A DNA stretch of 64,000 bases from Mucilaginibacter_A sp041088075 (GTDB lineage: Bacteria; Bacteroidota; Bacteroidia; Sphingobacteriales; Sphingobacteriaceae), in contig NZ_JBGCVY010000017.1 of assembly GCF_041088075.1 (NCBI RefSeq), forward strand, positions 1 to 64,000, in the 5' to 3' direction. Positions 33,636 to 43,323 of the stretch are shown piece after piece. Position numbers and translations under genes: made by a program. Below the pieces are notes generated by a model. It worked only from the letters and a program-made list of their open reading frames with translations, was not told the DNA's origin and did not search any database. Position 1 is the stretch's first letter. Every line of letters starts with the position of its first letter.

Positions 33636-36600
33636 ATGTATAAAATTTATACTAAAATTCCGGGTACACCTAACATCCTGTACCGTAAAATTTTGCGGGT
33701 TATGCGATTAACTACGGTCTTAATAATTGCATCTCTAATGCAGGTAAGCGCAACCACGTTTGCGCAAAAAATTACTTTAAGACAAAAAAATGTAACGTTA
33801 ACATCTGTGTTAAAAGAGATTAGGGAACAGAGCGGTTTTGATTTTTATTATAATTTCAACGATATTTCAAAAACGCAAAAGGTAAGTGTCAACTTTGAAG
33901 GCGCTAGGTTAGATGAAGCGCTAGTTACTGTTTTTAAGGGGTTAAATTTAACATTCTCGATCCAAGGCAAGATAGTTTCCATTAAAAAGCAACCAAATGC
34001 CATTCTTGTAAAACAGGCCATTGATGTTAGGGGAACCGTAGAAGATGCAGAGACGGGCAATACGCTTTCTGGCGCTACAGTTACGGTTAAAAACGCTGGT
34101 AAGTCTACAGTTACAGATAAGGATGGCGGTTTCTTTTTAGCAGGGTTAAATAAAAACGATACCCTTAGGGTTACTTTTATTGGTTATCTACCCAAAGAAG
34201 TAGTAGTTTCGCAGAATATTTTACAGGTAAAACTTACCGCCGCAATTGGCAGCCTAAACGGGGTAGATGTGGTAAGTACTGGCTATCAATACATCAAGCC
34301 AACCCAAATAACAGGGGCAACCGCATCAATAGGTACTAAAGAGTTTGAATCCCGTATCAATACTGATTTTCTGTCAGGGCTGGTAAATAAGCTGCCCGGT
34401 TTGGTAATCAATAATGATGTTAGTTTTAACAGCAACACTTATACCGGTAACAATAGAAATGGGTTATTTAATATTCGAGGCCTCTCTACAATTACAGGCA
34501 ATCAAAACCCCCTGATCGTACTTGATGGTTACCCTACAGAACTGTCGCTCAATGACATTAACCCTAACGAAATCCGCTCGGTAACTGTTTTAAAGGATGC
34601 TGCGGCCGCAGCGGTTTATGGCGTAAGAGCTGCCAATGGTGTAATTGTGATAGATCGCAAACAAGCAAAAATTGGAGCAACCCGATTTTCTTTTCGTACT
34701 ACTGTTGGCATTAAGCCGAGGGAAAATTATAGTGGTTACCGCTGGGCGCCAAACGATACCTATTCAAGATATGTGAAAAGTGTTACTCCGCCGCTCCCTT
34801 ATCAATTTTACCCCCAGTATAATATTCCCTTAGATCCGGTTTCTTCTATCATTTACCAAAATATCTCCGGAACGCTTTCAAAAGAGGATATGAATCAGCA
34901 GCTTGCAGACTTATTATCTTACAATAACAATGCAGACTATAGCCACACGTTTACCAGGCCTGCTGTTACCCAACAATACAACTTAGACGTTAGCGGGGGA
35001 ACCAATAAAGCACTTTATTACTTTACCCTCGGCTATTTGGGCAACGATCTTACTCAAATTAAAAATAATAACAGACAACTGCAGTTTAGTGCGCGAACCG
35101 ATTTTAATTTCACCGAAAAATTATCTCTTCAACTTACCACCGATTATCTAGACAGAACCGTAAATGATGTTCCTGTACCTGATATAAGCCAACTTTACTC
35201 GTTTGAGCGTTTTAAAGATACACAAGGCAATCCCGCACCAACGTATAACGGGTCTAACAGCAATTATGTATTCAACAAAAATCAAATCCCGTTGGGGTAT
35301 GCAGATAATCTTTATTATCCTTTGGTAGATGTTAACGAAATTAACACCAATACTCATACTATTGATAATCGCTTTACCCTTAACTTTAAATATTTGATAG
35401 GAAATGGGTTTAGGCTGAGTTTTGGAGGTATTTATGAGAGTTCCAATACAAGCCAAAATTACAATGCGTCCGGACAGTCTTCCGTTGTTAAACAACTTAT
35501 TAACCGCTACACGGATCCCAGCACCAGCCCATTTACATTAGGTATTCCTAATGGAGGGTATTTACAGGAAACAAATCCAAAGCTGACGAGTTTTACTGCC
35601 CGAACGCAACTTGACTACAATAAAAATATTGGGAAAGACCATTTTCTAAACGCAATTGCCGGTGTGGAAGTAAGGCGCCTGATTAATCAGTTATCTTCGT
35701 CACCTTTTTTCGGCTACAACAGCCAAACACTCATCTCGCAACCGGTAAATTATAACGACGTTGCAAATGCGCCTCCAAATTACAACTATTATTTTAACCC
35801 AACACTTGGTTACGGCGACTTGTTTAAGCAGCAGTATACAGACGACCGTTACGTGTCAGCTTACTTTAATGGCGTATATACCTTTAAACAGAAATATTCT
35901 TTTACAAGCAGTATTAGGATAGATCAATCTAATATTTACGGTCAGGACCCGAAATACCGTTACAGGCCACTGTGGTCTTTCGGCGCAGCCTGGAATATTG
36001 ACAGGGAAAATTTCGTTAAACATATTGACTGGCTTACCTCACTAAAACTAAGGGTAGCAGAGGGTATTAGTGGCAACGTTGCAAAAGCAAGTTTGCCACA
36101 AACTATTGCAAATGCAACCCTTAACTATGTAACGGCTTCTACTTCACCTGCACTTACCTTAGCTACGCCAGCAAATAGCGGCTTGCGATGGGAAAAAACC
36201 AACACATTCAACACCGGTATTGATTTTACGCTCTTCCGCAGGATAAGCGGCAGCTTTGATTATTATAACAAAAAAAGCAGCGACCTCTTGGGAAATACCC
36301 AGACAGATGCAACAAAAGGGATTTCCGGGGCTTTGATTAACCAGGCAAGTTTAAGGAACAGGGGATTTGAGATTAACCTGCATGCCGACTGGATTACCCG
36401 ATCAAATTTTAACTGGAACACCGGGTTTACACTTGCAGGAAATACTAGTAAGGTTTTAGATATATATCAAAGCTCCCAATATTTTAGGGGTACCCGTCCA
36501 ACAATTCTTGCGCAAATGTTAGGTGGTTATGTTAAAGGTTATCCATTAGGGCAGCAGTTCAGCTTTCGATATGCTGGACTGAGCAATACCGGTGTACCAA

Positions 36601-37169
36601 TGGTATATGGCCCCGATGGCAAAGTAGCTCAACTTAATACGAACGACAATCCTGGCAACGATTATTTTGAGAATACAGGCAGCTATATTCCAAAGTATAA
36701 CTTTGGGCTGAGCAACCGCATAGATATAGGCAACTTTTATGTTTATGCGATGGTTACTGCCTATACTGGATTTAAAGTAAGAACACCTTATCCTTCTCCT
36801 AATGACATTAGACCGATAAGCGGCTCTGAAAATTTTTGGCAGAAACCTGGCGACGAGCTGAACCCAAATGAAGTAGTGGGAAAATTAGACGGTATTCCGG
36901 GTGTGTTCTATTCTAATATTATCCCTTATTTAAATACCTATACGGTCAACGGTTCATACCTCACATTAACCGATGTAAACATATCGTACAATCTATTAAA
37001 AGCAAATTTTATTAAAAATCTTGGGTTCAGCAACTTTGAGGTCAAGTTGCAGGCTTCCAATCTATATACCGTGGGATTTAACAAGTATAACTTGAGCCAG
37101 GCAACAGGGTCTTTTGCCAAAAACTATTTAACTCCTACTTACACATTAGGTTTATTTACAAATTTTTAA
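33636..37169 (+). CDS. SusC/RagA-family TonB-linked outer membrane transporter with STN domain
   Basis: A 1177-residue outer membrane importer. A signal segment (about 23-45, RLTTVLIIASLMQVSATTFA) precedes an STN domain (about 50-115, LTSVLKEIREQSGFDFYYNF) that signals to FecR. Next come a carboxypeptidase-like beta domain (about 130-200, VRGTVEDAETGNTLSGATV), the plug (about 215-345, with FNIRGLSTITGNQNPLIVLD and VLKDAAAAAVYGVRAANGV), and a 22-stranded barrel to the C terminus. With SusD it binds and imports a nutrient; no glycosidase or peptidase lies nearby to reveal which one. The start at 33636 (MYKIYTKIPGTPNILYRKIL) agrees with the family's usual N terminus. Confidence 0.95.
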   Translation: MYKIYTKIPGTPNILYRKILRVMRLTTVLIIASLMQVSATTFAQKITLRQKNVTLTSVLKEIREQSGFDFYYNFNDISKTQKVSVNFEGARLDEALVTVFKGLNLTFSIQGKIVSIKKQPNAILVKQAIDVRGTVEDAETGNTLSGATVTVKNAGKSTVTDKDGGFFLAGLNKNDTLRVTFIGYLPKEVVVSQNILQVKLTAAIGSLNGVDVVSTGYQYIKPTQITGATASIGTKEFESRINTDFLSGLVNKLPGLVINNDVSFNSNTYTGNNRNGLFNIRGLSTITGNQNPLIVLDGYPTELSLNDINPNEIRSVTVLKDAAAAAVYGVRAANGVIVIDRKQAKIGATRFSFRTTVGIKPRENYSGYRWAPNDTYSRYVKSVTPPLPYQFYPQYNIPLDPVSSIIYQNISGTLSKEDMNQQLADLLSYNNNADYSHTFTRPAVTQQYNLDVSGGTNKALYYFTLGYLGNDLTQIKNNNRQLQFSARTDFNFTEKLSLQLTTDYLDRTVNDVPVPDISQLYSFERFKDTQGNPAPTYNGSNSNYVFNKNQIPLGYADNLYYPLVDVNEINTNTHTIDNRFTLNFKYLIGNGFRLSFGGIYESSNTSQNYNASGQSSVVKQLINRYTDPSTSPFTLGIPNGGYLQETNPKLTSFTARTQLDYNKNIGKDHFLNAIAGVEVRRLINQLSSSPFFGYNSQTLISQPVNYNDVANAPPNYNYYFNPTLGYGDLFKQQYTDDRYVSAYFNGVYTFKQKYSFTSSIRIDQSNIYGQDPKYRYRPLWSFGAAWNIDRENFVKHIDWLTSLKLRVAEGISGNVAKASLPQTIANATLNYVTASTSPALTLATPANSGLRWEKTNTFNTGIDFTLFRRISGSFDYYNKKSSDLLGNTQTDATKGISGALINQASLRNRGFEINLHADWITRSNFNWNTGFTLAGNTSKVLDIYQSSQYFRGTRPTILAQMLGGYVKGYPLGQQFSFRYAGLSNTGVPMVYGPDGKVAQLNTNDNPGNDYFENTGSYIPKYNFGLSNRIDIGNFYVYAMVTAYTGFKVRTPYPSPNDIRPISGSENFWQKPGDELNPNEVVGKLDGIPGVFYSNIIPYLNTYTVNGSYLTLTDVNISYNLLKANFIKNLGFSNFEVKLQASNLYTVGFNKYNLSQATGSFAKNYLTPTYTLGLFTNF

Positions 37170-37170
37170 T

Positions 37171-37339
37171 GAAGTTGTTTAAACTTTTTTCTGGCCCTCT
37201 TTTTTAGGCCATGCTTCTTTTACCCTATAAAAATTGGTGTCTGTACCAGCGTGGACAAATCAAAAACCAGGCAATGTCAATTTTTAGGCGGTAAAAGAAG
37301 CATGGTGCAAAGCATAAAAGAATAAGTTTAAACAAGTTC
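37171..37339. repeat. Full palindromic element between susC and susD
   Basis: The arm GAAGTTGTTTAAACTTTTTT begins two bases after the susC stop codon. Core CATGCTTCTTTTACCCTAT at 37210 faces CAATTTTTAGGCGGTAAAAG and AAGCAT ending at 37304, followed by AATAAGTTTAAACAAGTTC. It may attenuate readthrough from susC to susD. Confidence 0.88.
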
Positions 37340-37385
37340 AATTACTGAATAGAAACCACTCAATAACAATATAAAAAATATTAGA

Positions 37386-38801
37386 ATGAAAGTATTATAT
37401 CAATACATGGCATTATTAATTACATGTGTCCTGTTGTGCACAGGCTGCGAAAAGTATTTAGATGTGCAACCCAAAGGGAAGCAACTGCTCGTTACAGCGA
37501 GTGATTATGATCTATGGTTAAACAGCGAAATCTTAACCTATGAAACCAATGCCTTCGTTACCGTTAGGTTTACAGATTTATACGATGTTTATCCTTTTAA
37601 TCTCATGTCAAGTTCGGCTTCGGACCTGGAATATCGTTGGGCACCGCAGTTTAATGATGCAGCAACCACTCCGGATATTTGGTCGGGTTTTTATGCAAGC
37701 ATTTATTATTATAACACCGTAATAAATGGTATTGATGATGTAAAAGATGCCAGCAGCCAGCGTAAGCAAAGCCTTAAAGCTGAAGCCCTTCTGGGCAGAG
37801 CTTTCGAATATTTTTACCTTGTAAATTTATATGGAAAGCCGTACAACCCCGCAACAGCAGCACAGGACTTGGCTGTTCCGTTTGTACAATCTTCTGATAT
37901 TGTTACCGATGTCCCTCCGCGTAGCACCGTACAAGATATGTACAATCATATTATTGCCGACCTCAAGCAAGCCGTAACCGCACTGCCCGAAGACAACGTT
38001 CTGAATCGCTTTAGAGGATCGGTAGCGGCTGCAAACAGTATGTTGGCACGAACTTATTTTTACATGGGTGATTATGCAAACGCTCAAAAGTATGCAGAAC
38101 TGGCGCTAACGGCACCTTCGTTAGGAATGATAGATTATAATACAGGCATTACCAGCCCTTCGGCTTATCCTAATTGGCCTTTGCTTGCCACACGTAAAGA
38201 TGTGATTTTTGCCCGGGGAGCAGGTAGTAAGTCAACAGTTGCCACTATACCTATCCCGCTATCTTATTATAATAGTTTCGCAAGCGGGGATTTAAGGTTT
38301 TATTTTATAAAAGACAACAGAAAACCTACCCTTTCTCTTAATCCGAAACGGGGAACGATAAACTATGTTATGGCATATCCAAGTTTTGCAAACAATACGG
38401 GCAATGGAAACAACGCCAATATTGGCCCGTCTGTATCAGAGATGAAACTGATCATAGCAGAGGCAGCTGCGCGCTCTGGAGATATAACTACTGCCTTACA
38501 ACAACTGGATGATGTTAGAAAAAACAGATTTGACACTACAAGCTATCAAAAGTTTATATCTGATGACAAAGTTGTGGTGTTAAACAAAGTATTGGATGAG
38601 AGAACTTTTGAACTGCCGTTCGTTGGCCTGCGTTGGCTTGATATGCGCCGCCTCAATGCCGAAGGCAAAATGCCGGCAGTACAGAGATACGATAATACGA
38701 ATACTGTTTTTGCTACATTAAACCCAAACGATCCGCGGTACGTTTTACAGATTCCCCTAAACGTGTTGAGGTATAATCCAAACATGCCGCAAAACCCTTA
38801 A
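37386..38801 (+). CDS. SusD/RagB-family nutrient-binding lipoprotein
   Basis: A 471-residue surface lipoprotein that covers the SusC pore and binds substrate. The lipobox LLCTGCEKYL puts the acylated Cys near residue 21. The TPR-like helices are typical: LKAEALLGRAFEYFYLVNLYG (with KAEA and R nearby, about 130-150) and AANSMLARTYFYMGDYANAQ (about 218-237). The C-terminal region has MKLIIAEAAARSGD and LDERTFELPFVGLRWLDMRR (about 400-419). It pairs with the upstream SusC gene. Confidence 0.94.
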   Translation: MKVLYQYMALLITCVLLCTGCEKYLDVQPKGKQLLVTASDYDLWLNSEILTYETNAFVTVRFTDLYDVYPFNLMSSSASDLEYRWAPQFNDAATTPDIWSGFYASIYYYNTVINGIDDVKDASSQRKQSLKAEALLGRAFEYFYLVNLYGKPYNPATAAQDLAVPFVQSSDIVTDVPPRSTVQDMYNHIIADLKQAVTALPEDNVLNRFRGSVAAANSMLARTYFYMGDYANAQKYAELALTAPSLGMIDYNTGITSPSAYPNWPLLATRKDVIFARGAGSKSTVATIPIPLSYYNSFASGDLRFYFIKDNRKPTLSLNPKRGTINYVMAYPSFANNTGNGNNANIGPSVSEMKLIIAEAAARSGDITTALQQLDDVRKNRFDTTSYQKFISDDKVVVLNKVLDERTFELPFVGLRWLDMRRLNAEGKMPAVQRYDNTNTVFATLNPNDPRYVLQIPLNVLRYNPNMPQNP

Positions 38802-38832
38802 TTGAATCTAAATTTCAATCAGCCTAAAAATT

Positions 38833-40002
38833 ATGACACATATAGTAAAAAAAACCACATTCATCTTTTCATTAATTTCATCCTTTTGCAACTTGGCTTT
38901 AGCGCAAGAGTCGGCTTTTGTTATTAACGGCACTTTAAAAAACTTCAAACCCACGCCAGATAAAGTTTTCCTTATCTATCCCCCTTATGCGGGCGGCAAG
39001 GTTGACAGTTCGTCGGTGGTTGGAGGAAAGTATAAGTTTACAGGAAAGATAGGAGACGACGCATTGCCATTATCCTTGGCTTTTGGCCCTGAGCCGTTTT
39101 TAGCAGCGCCTACCGCAGATATTCAAACCACGCTTATTGTAACCAAGGGGCAAACAGACATTGTATCAGACGGTGAAATCTATAATTTTACTGAAAATGG
39201 CGCATCTCAAAAAGCATTTACCGAATACCATAATGTGGCAAGCAAAGCATTTAATGCTGGTTTGGAATTAATAGCAAATATGAAAACGATTGCCTACAGG
39301 GGCCGCCAATCTGTAAGGAATTTAGCAATGGAGAAATACACCGATGCCCTTAAAGATTATCCGGAAATGTTATACCGCTTTATTTTAAAAGATCCTGGTT
39401 CTGAAATTGTTCCTTTGGTTACCAAATTGTTTTTGAACACAACCGATGTTACCAAATCTAAGGCAGACTCCTTAATTGCTATTTTATCTCAGAAGCAAAC
39501 AGGAACTAATATTAGAACCGAAACGTTAACTAAACTAAAAGAAAAGTCTGATTTGCTTGCAAAGCAGATGGGTACAGCGGTAGGTAAAATGGCCCCGGAT
39601 TTTACCCAAAATGACGTAAATGACAAGCCAGTTTCTCTAACTTCTTACAAAGGCCGGTATGTACTTTTAGATTTCTGGGCGAGCTGGTGTGCACCTTGCC
39701 GAGCAGAAAATCCAAATTTGGTTAGGGCTTATGCTACATATCATAATAAAAACTTTGACGTTTTGGGAGTATCGTTAGACAGATCAAACGCAAAACAGGC
39801 GTGGCTAAATGCCATAAAGAACGACGGACTGACCTGGACCCAGGTTTCGGACCTTAAATTTTGGGACAATGAGGTTGCAAAACTTTACTCTGTAAACGCA
39901 ATACCACAAAACTTTTTAATTGATCCGAACGGTAAAATTATTGCCAGGAACTTACGTGGTGAAGAGTTAAATAAAAAATTGGCAGAATTGCTGGGTAATT
40001 GA
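38833..40002 (+). CDS. TlpA-family disulfide reductase with DUF4369-type N-terminal domain
   Basis: A 389-residue exported protein: signal peptide (1-24, ending NLALAQES), an N-terminal beta domain (about 27-125, FVINGTLKNFKPTPDKVFLI) of the DUF4369 type, a helical linker, and a thioredoxin domain (about 250-389) with redox motif FWASWCAPCRAENPNL (about 278-293). It lies 31 bp after susD and is probably cotranscribed. Such proteins often close SusCD operons, but their role there is unknown. It shares its architecture with the protein at 15207-16214. Confidence 0.9.
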   Translation: MTHIVKKTTFIFSLISSFCNLALAQESAFVINGTLKNFKPTPDKVFLIYPPYAGGKVDSSSVVGGKYKFTGKIGDDALPLSLAFGPEPFLAAPTADIQTTLIVTKGQTDIVSDGEIYNFTENGASQKAFTEYHNVASKAFNAGLELIANMKTIAYRGRQSVRNLAMEKYTDALKDYPEMLYRFILKDPGSEIVPLVTKLFLNTTDVTKSKADSLIAILSQKQTGTNIRTETLTKLKEKSDLLAKQMGTAVGKMAPDFTQNDVNDKPVSLTSYKGRYVLLDFWASWCAPCRAENPNLVRAYATYHNKNFDVLGVSLDRSNAKQAWLNAIKNDGLTWTQVSDLKFWDNEVAKLYSVNAIPQNFLIDPNGKIIARNLRGEELNKKLAELLGN

Positions 40003-40096
40003 TGGAGCGAACACTTTGATGGCTTGTTACGTGTTTTCATAACTATTGAAATAAGCCAGCGTTTTATAATTTTTTAATTTTAACATGCCCAAATCA

Positions 40097-40131
40097 TAAT
40101 AGCCAGTTCAATAAATTGAACTGGCTATTAT
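40097..40131 (+). terminator. Intrinsic terminator of the SusCD operon
   Basis: AATAGCCAGTTCAAT pairs with ATTGAACTGGCTATT around a short AAA loop, followed by ATTG. The stem is long and perfect, but the T tract is weak. Confidence 0.7.
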
Positions 40132-40170
40132 TGTAAGAAAATGACACCGAAATAAAAGTTTGAAGTTAAA

Positions 40171-40331
40171 GAGCCTGTTTAAATTTCTATCATAAAAATT
40201 TATAATGCTTCTTTTATGCCTGTAAATCCTGTTTTTGGAAGCTGTTCCAATACAAAAAGTACAATGGGCCGATGATTTTTATGCGGTAAAAAAAGCATAG
40301 AAAATATGTTGAACAAAATTTAAACTGGCTC
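40171..40331. repeat. Full palindromic element, first of three in a row
   Basis: Arm GAGCCTGTTTAAATTTCTAT, core AATGCTTCTTTTATGCCTGT at 40204, the partner GATTTTTATGCGGTAAAAAA with AGCAT, and the arm AAAATTTAAACTGGCTC. Its left 40 bp nearly repeat those at 40608. Confidence 0.85.
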
Positions 40332-40353
40332 AAAGTTTTTTAAACTTTTGTAC

Positions 40354-40518
40354 CTTGTTTAAATTTATACATTAAAGAAAACGCCATGCTTCTTTTACCA
40401 GGTAAAATTGATGCCTGCCTGCATTTGATCAACCAGAAAAACCAAACGGCCAAGGTTTTTAGGTGATAAAAGAAGCATCAATTTAAAAAAAGAGGGACAG
40501 AAAAAAAGTTTAAACAAT
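40354..40518. repeat. Full palindromic element, second of three
   Basis: Arm CTTGTTTAAATTTATAC, core CCATGCTTCTTTTACCAGGT (40386), partner AAGGTTTTTAGGTGATAAAA with GAAGCAT ending at 40479, and AAAAGTTTAAACAA as closing arm. Confidence 0.82.
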
Positions 40519-40607
40519 TTTGTTGTTAAAATTAAAAAGCATAAAATTTTATTTTAAATATTGATGCAATGATAATATCATGAAAAATTATAAAATAAGA
40601 TTTTTTA

Positions 40608-40738
40608 GAGCCTGTTTAAATTTCTGTCATAAGAATTTATAATACTTCTTTTATGCCTGTAAATTTCGTTTTTGGAGGTGGTATATTGATACAAAAGGTA
40701 CAACAAACCAATGATTTTTAGGTGGTAAAAGAAGCATT
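40608..40738. repeat. Palindromic element, third of three, right arm missing
   Basis: Arm GAGCCTGTTTAAATTTCTGT, core AATACTTCTTTTATGCCTGT (40640), partner AATGATTTTTAGGTGGTAAA with AGAAGCAT ending at 40737. The closing TTTAAAC arm is absent. The 791 bp gap 40003-40793 holds no gene besides these elements and the terminator. Confidence 0.82.
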
Positions 40739-40793
40739 GACAAAAATTTATCAATCCAAATCTAATCATGCTTCTATAAAAACTACAACCTCC

Positions 40794-43187
40794 TCATTTC
40801 ATCCCCGCCGTATAATCCTGCTTCACACTAAATTTAAAATACTGACTTGCCGCTTCGCCGGTTGCGGTAATGCCTTGCAGTACGCCGATATAATTTCCCG
40901 TTCGGTCTGAAGTGTAAAAGTTTACCTGCGTTTTTCCTTGTGCACCCGTAGAAACAGATGGCGACCAGTAAAGCACGTTTCTAAAATCGGGAAGCCGGCT
41001 GGCCATTTGCTGGCTGCTTTCGTACACGGGCGAATAAAATTCCCGCTCCAGTTGCATGCCTTCGTAATCAATAATAACTGCGTGAGGGTCAAATTCATAA
41101 CCGCCCAAATCTCCTTTATAAGTGGTAAAATTTAGTATCCCTTCAAATTCAGTAGCTTGCCATAAATACTGGTTATTAACCAGTTCCAGCTTTTGTATTT
41201 TCAGCGGGTCTATCGCCATTACTTTGTCTATATTAAAAACAGGAACACCATCCAGTATCACAATCGGGTCTCCGCCAAACCTTGCATTTTCCTCGTAAAT
41301 CCTGATATGAAACCGCTTTTGCTGTCTTATTACGGTCAATGATTTTACATATTCGCGCAAAACCTCTTCCATCGTGGTAAACCTGGTGTAATCATCCAAT
41401 TTGTAGGGGGAAAATAATTTGCCGTAAAAAGAACTGCTGTCAATTTTTGGATTGTAAAACTGCCTCAATTTATTTCCGGCATACAGGTTTTGGACTTGCA
41501 TATCCAAACTTCGGGCTTTCAATGCGCTTTGCATATCTTCTGTCAAAGCAAAAACAGGCAATGTACTTTTGGAATATTTTTCTGAAAAAGGGCTTAAAAT
41601 ATCAATGCGGTAAGTACTGTCTTTTTCAGTATTGGTTTGCACCACAATTTCTCCCGGCCCGTAAAGGTCTTTGGTATTGAACAGCAATTTGCCTGTAGAA
41701 TCGCTGTTAGAAGTGTACAATTGCACGCGTTTTCCCGGCACGGCCAAATAAGCGGTAATGTTTTTCTCCGGTTTATTGGTAGCGATACCGGTTAATTTGG
41801 CAGTAACCAAATGGCCGGTGTATTCGGGAAGAAATGAAAATGAAGGTTGCGGGTTTTTGAAAACTTCTTCCCATTTAAACCTGCTCCATCCTTGCGAAAG
41901 CATCAAATTGTCTATGGCTTCGTCGGCTTCTGCATTTTTGTTTTTGAAATAATAATCCGGCGATTCGATGTTGCCTTTCAAATCCGAAGTGAGCCACAAA
42001 TAATTAACAATATCTCCAGGTTCTGTAGTTTGAAGCGAATCAATCTGGTAAACCGACATGGACAGATCAGCAACCAAAGGCTGGCCTTGCTGGTCTTTAA
42101 CCGAAACGGCAACATTTACTTTTTTTCGCGTGCCATATTGTTCCTGGTCTGGATTGAGGTTGATCACAACTTTTTGTGCCGGCCGTTTAAAATAAAGCCT
42201 TTCGCAAACTGGTTTTCTGTCGCTGTTAAATACGGTCAGGTGTGAAATCCCTTCTCCCAGCAAAGCTTTGTCAATTAAAAATTTGGCCGTTCCGTTTACC
42301 AAAGCTGCACTTTGTACAGACTTAGTTATACTTTTGGTATGCGCAAATAAATACACTTCGCCTTGATTGGAATTGCTGTTTACCGTTACGGTCAGTTGAG
42401 TGGCATTGTCTGTTAATTGCATCACAAAACCCTGGTCAAATACTGACGGCAGTTCTTTTACAATTGGTTTGTTTTCTGCTTCAATATAAACTACCGCTTT
42501 GTAAGTATCTTTTAAATTGGGTTTAAAAGTGAAGTTACCGATACCAAATTTTAAAGGACGGAACCTGGCAACAGTGTCGTTATGCTGATTAACAATTGCG
42601 CCCCTAATGTTTACACCTTTCCCATCCTTGCTAACTACTTTAAACGCCACTTTGCTGGTCAAACCGTTTACCAAATTTCCGCCTTCCGGGAAAAACTGAA
42701 TGTCATAAGTTGGCTTTGCTTTGTTTGCGGTTGTTTCCGGCGATTTTAAAGGATTGATGATCGTTATGTTTTTTTCAAAATAATTGTCTGCGCTAAAATT
42801 TTTCATCCAATTGGTGTAAGCACGCAAATGATAATTGCCGCTGTTGATGGCAACCGGAATGTAAACCGAGCCATTTCCGCTGCCGCTTCCTTTTAAAGCA
42901 ACTTTGGCTTGTATCACCGGGACTTGGTTGTTGTCCAGCACTTCAACATAAGCCACTTTGCTGATATTGATGGGTTTATTGTTTGTGGCATCAACATTGT
43001 AAACCTTGAACCATAAAATTTCGCCGGTTAAATACGTGCTTTTATCGGTATGCACAAATAGTTTTTCCTGGAAAGTTTTCTGCTGATAAGCATCAAAACT
43101 GTTTTGAATAGCAGTTGCGGTTTGTGCATTACTTTCAAACGAAAGCAGCAGCACCAATACAAAACTGAGTAAAATATTTTTTAACAT
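40794..43187 (-). CDS. Large exported macroglobulin-like protein with C-terminal TonB plug-like domain
   Basis: A 797-residue secreted protein. It has a signal peptide (1-21, ending FESNAQ), an N-terminal MG2-like domain (about 40-150, EKLFVHTDKSTYLTGEILWF), several further beta-sandwich segments (to about 560), and a C-terminal segment that resembles a TonB receptor plug (about 595-690, TRFTTMEEVLREYVKSL and GGDPIVILDGVPVFNIDKVM). There is no transmembrane barrel, so it is not a transporter. MG2 domains suggest an alpha-2-macroglobulin-like surface protein. It is last in the operon with the TonB receptor and DUF4249 genes. Its function is unknown. Confidence 0.82.
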   Translation of the reverse strand: MLKNILLSFVLVLLLSFESNAQTATAIQNSFDAYQQKTFQEKLFVHTDKSTYLTGEILWFKVYNVDATNNKPINISKVAYVEVLDNNQVPVIQAKVALKGSGSGNGSVYIPVAINSGNYHLRAYTNWMKNFSADNYFEKNITIINPLKSPETTANKAKPTYDIQFFPEGGNLVNGLTSKVAFKVVSKDGKGVNIRGAIVNQHNDTVARFRPLKFGIGNFTFKPNLKDTYKAVVYIEAENKPIVKELPSVFDQGFVMQLTDNATQLTVTVNSNSNQGEVYLFAHTKSITKSVQSAALVNGTAKFLIDKALLGEGISHLTVFNSDRKPVCERLYFKRPAQKVVINLNPDQEQYGTRKKVNVAVSVKDQQGQPLVADLSMSVYQIDSLQTTEPGDIVNYLWLTSDLKGNIESPDYYFKNKNAEADEAIDNLMLSQGWSRFKWEEVFKNPQPSFSFLPEYTGHLVTAKLTGIATNKPEKNITAYLAVPGKRVQLYTSNSDSTGKLLFNTKDLYGPGEIVVQTNTEKDSTYRIDILSPFSEKYSKSTLPVFALTEDMQSALKARSLDMQVQNLYAGNKLRQFYNPKIDSSSFYGKLFSPYKLDDYTRFTTMEEVLREYVKSLTVIRQQKRFHIRIYEENARFGGDPIVILDGVPVFNIDKVMAIDPLKIQKLELVNNQYLWQATEFEGILNFTTYKGDLGGYEFDPHAVIIDYEGMQLEREFYSPVYESSQQMASRLPDFRNVLYWSPSVSTGAQGKTQVNFYTSDRTGNYIGVLQGITATGEAASQYFKFSVKQDYTAGMK

Positions 43188-43229
43188 ATCTTCAATTATT
43201 ATAGCTAATTCGTTTTGTTCATTTGGTTG

Positions 43230-43313
43230 CCGATGCTTCTTTTATCGTATAAAAAACATTCAAATTTATCATCCTGTTAAACACCAAAATTTTATGGGTA
43301 AAAGAAGCATTGT
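43230..43313. repeat. Palindromic element, core pair, inside the envelope operon
   Basis: CGATGCTTCTTTTATCGTAT (43230) faces CAAAATTTTATGGGTAAAAG and AAGCAT ending at 43312. It separates the DUF4249 gene from the large macroglobulin-like gene. Confidence 0.8.
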
Positions 43314-43323
43314 TGTTTCATCT

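Noticed and set aside
40003..40793. A cryptic small RNA gene in the SusCD 3' region
   Set aside because: Apart from one terminator hairpin the stretch is explained by three palindromic elements; no promoter box precedes a discrete RNA.
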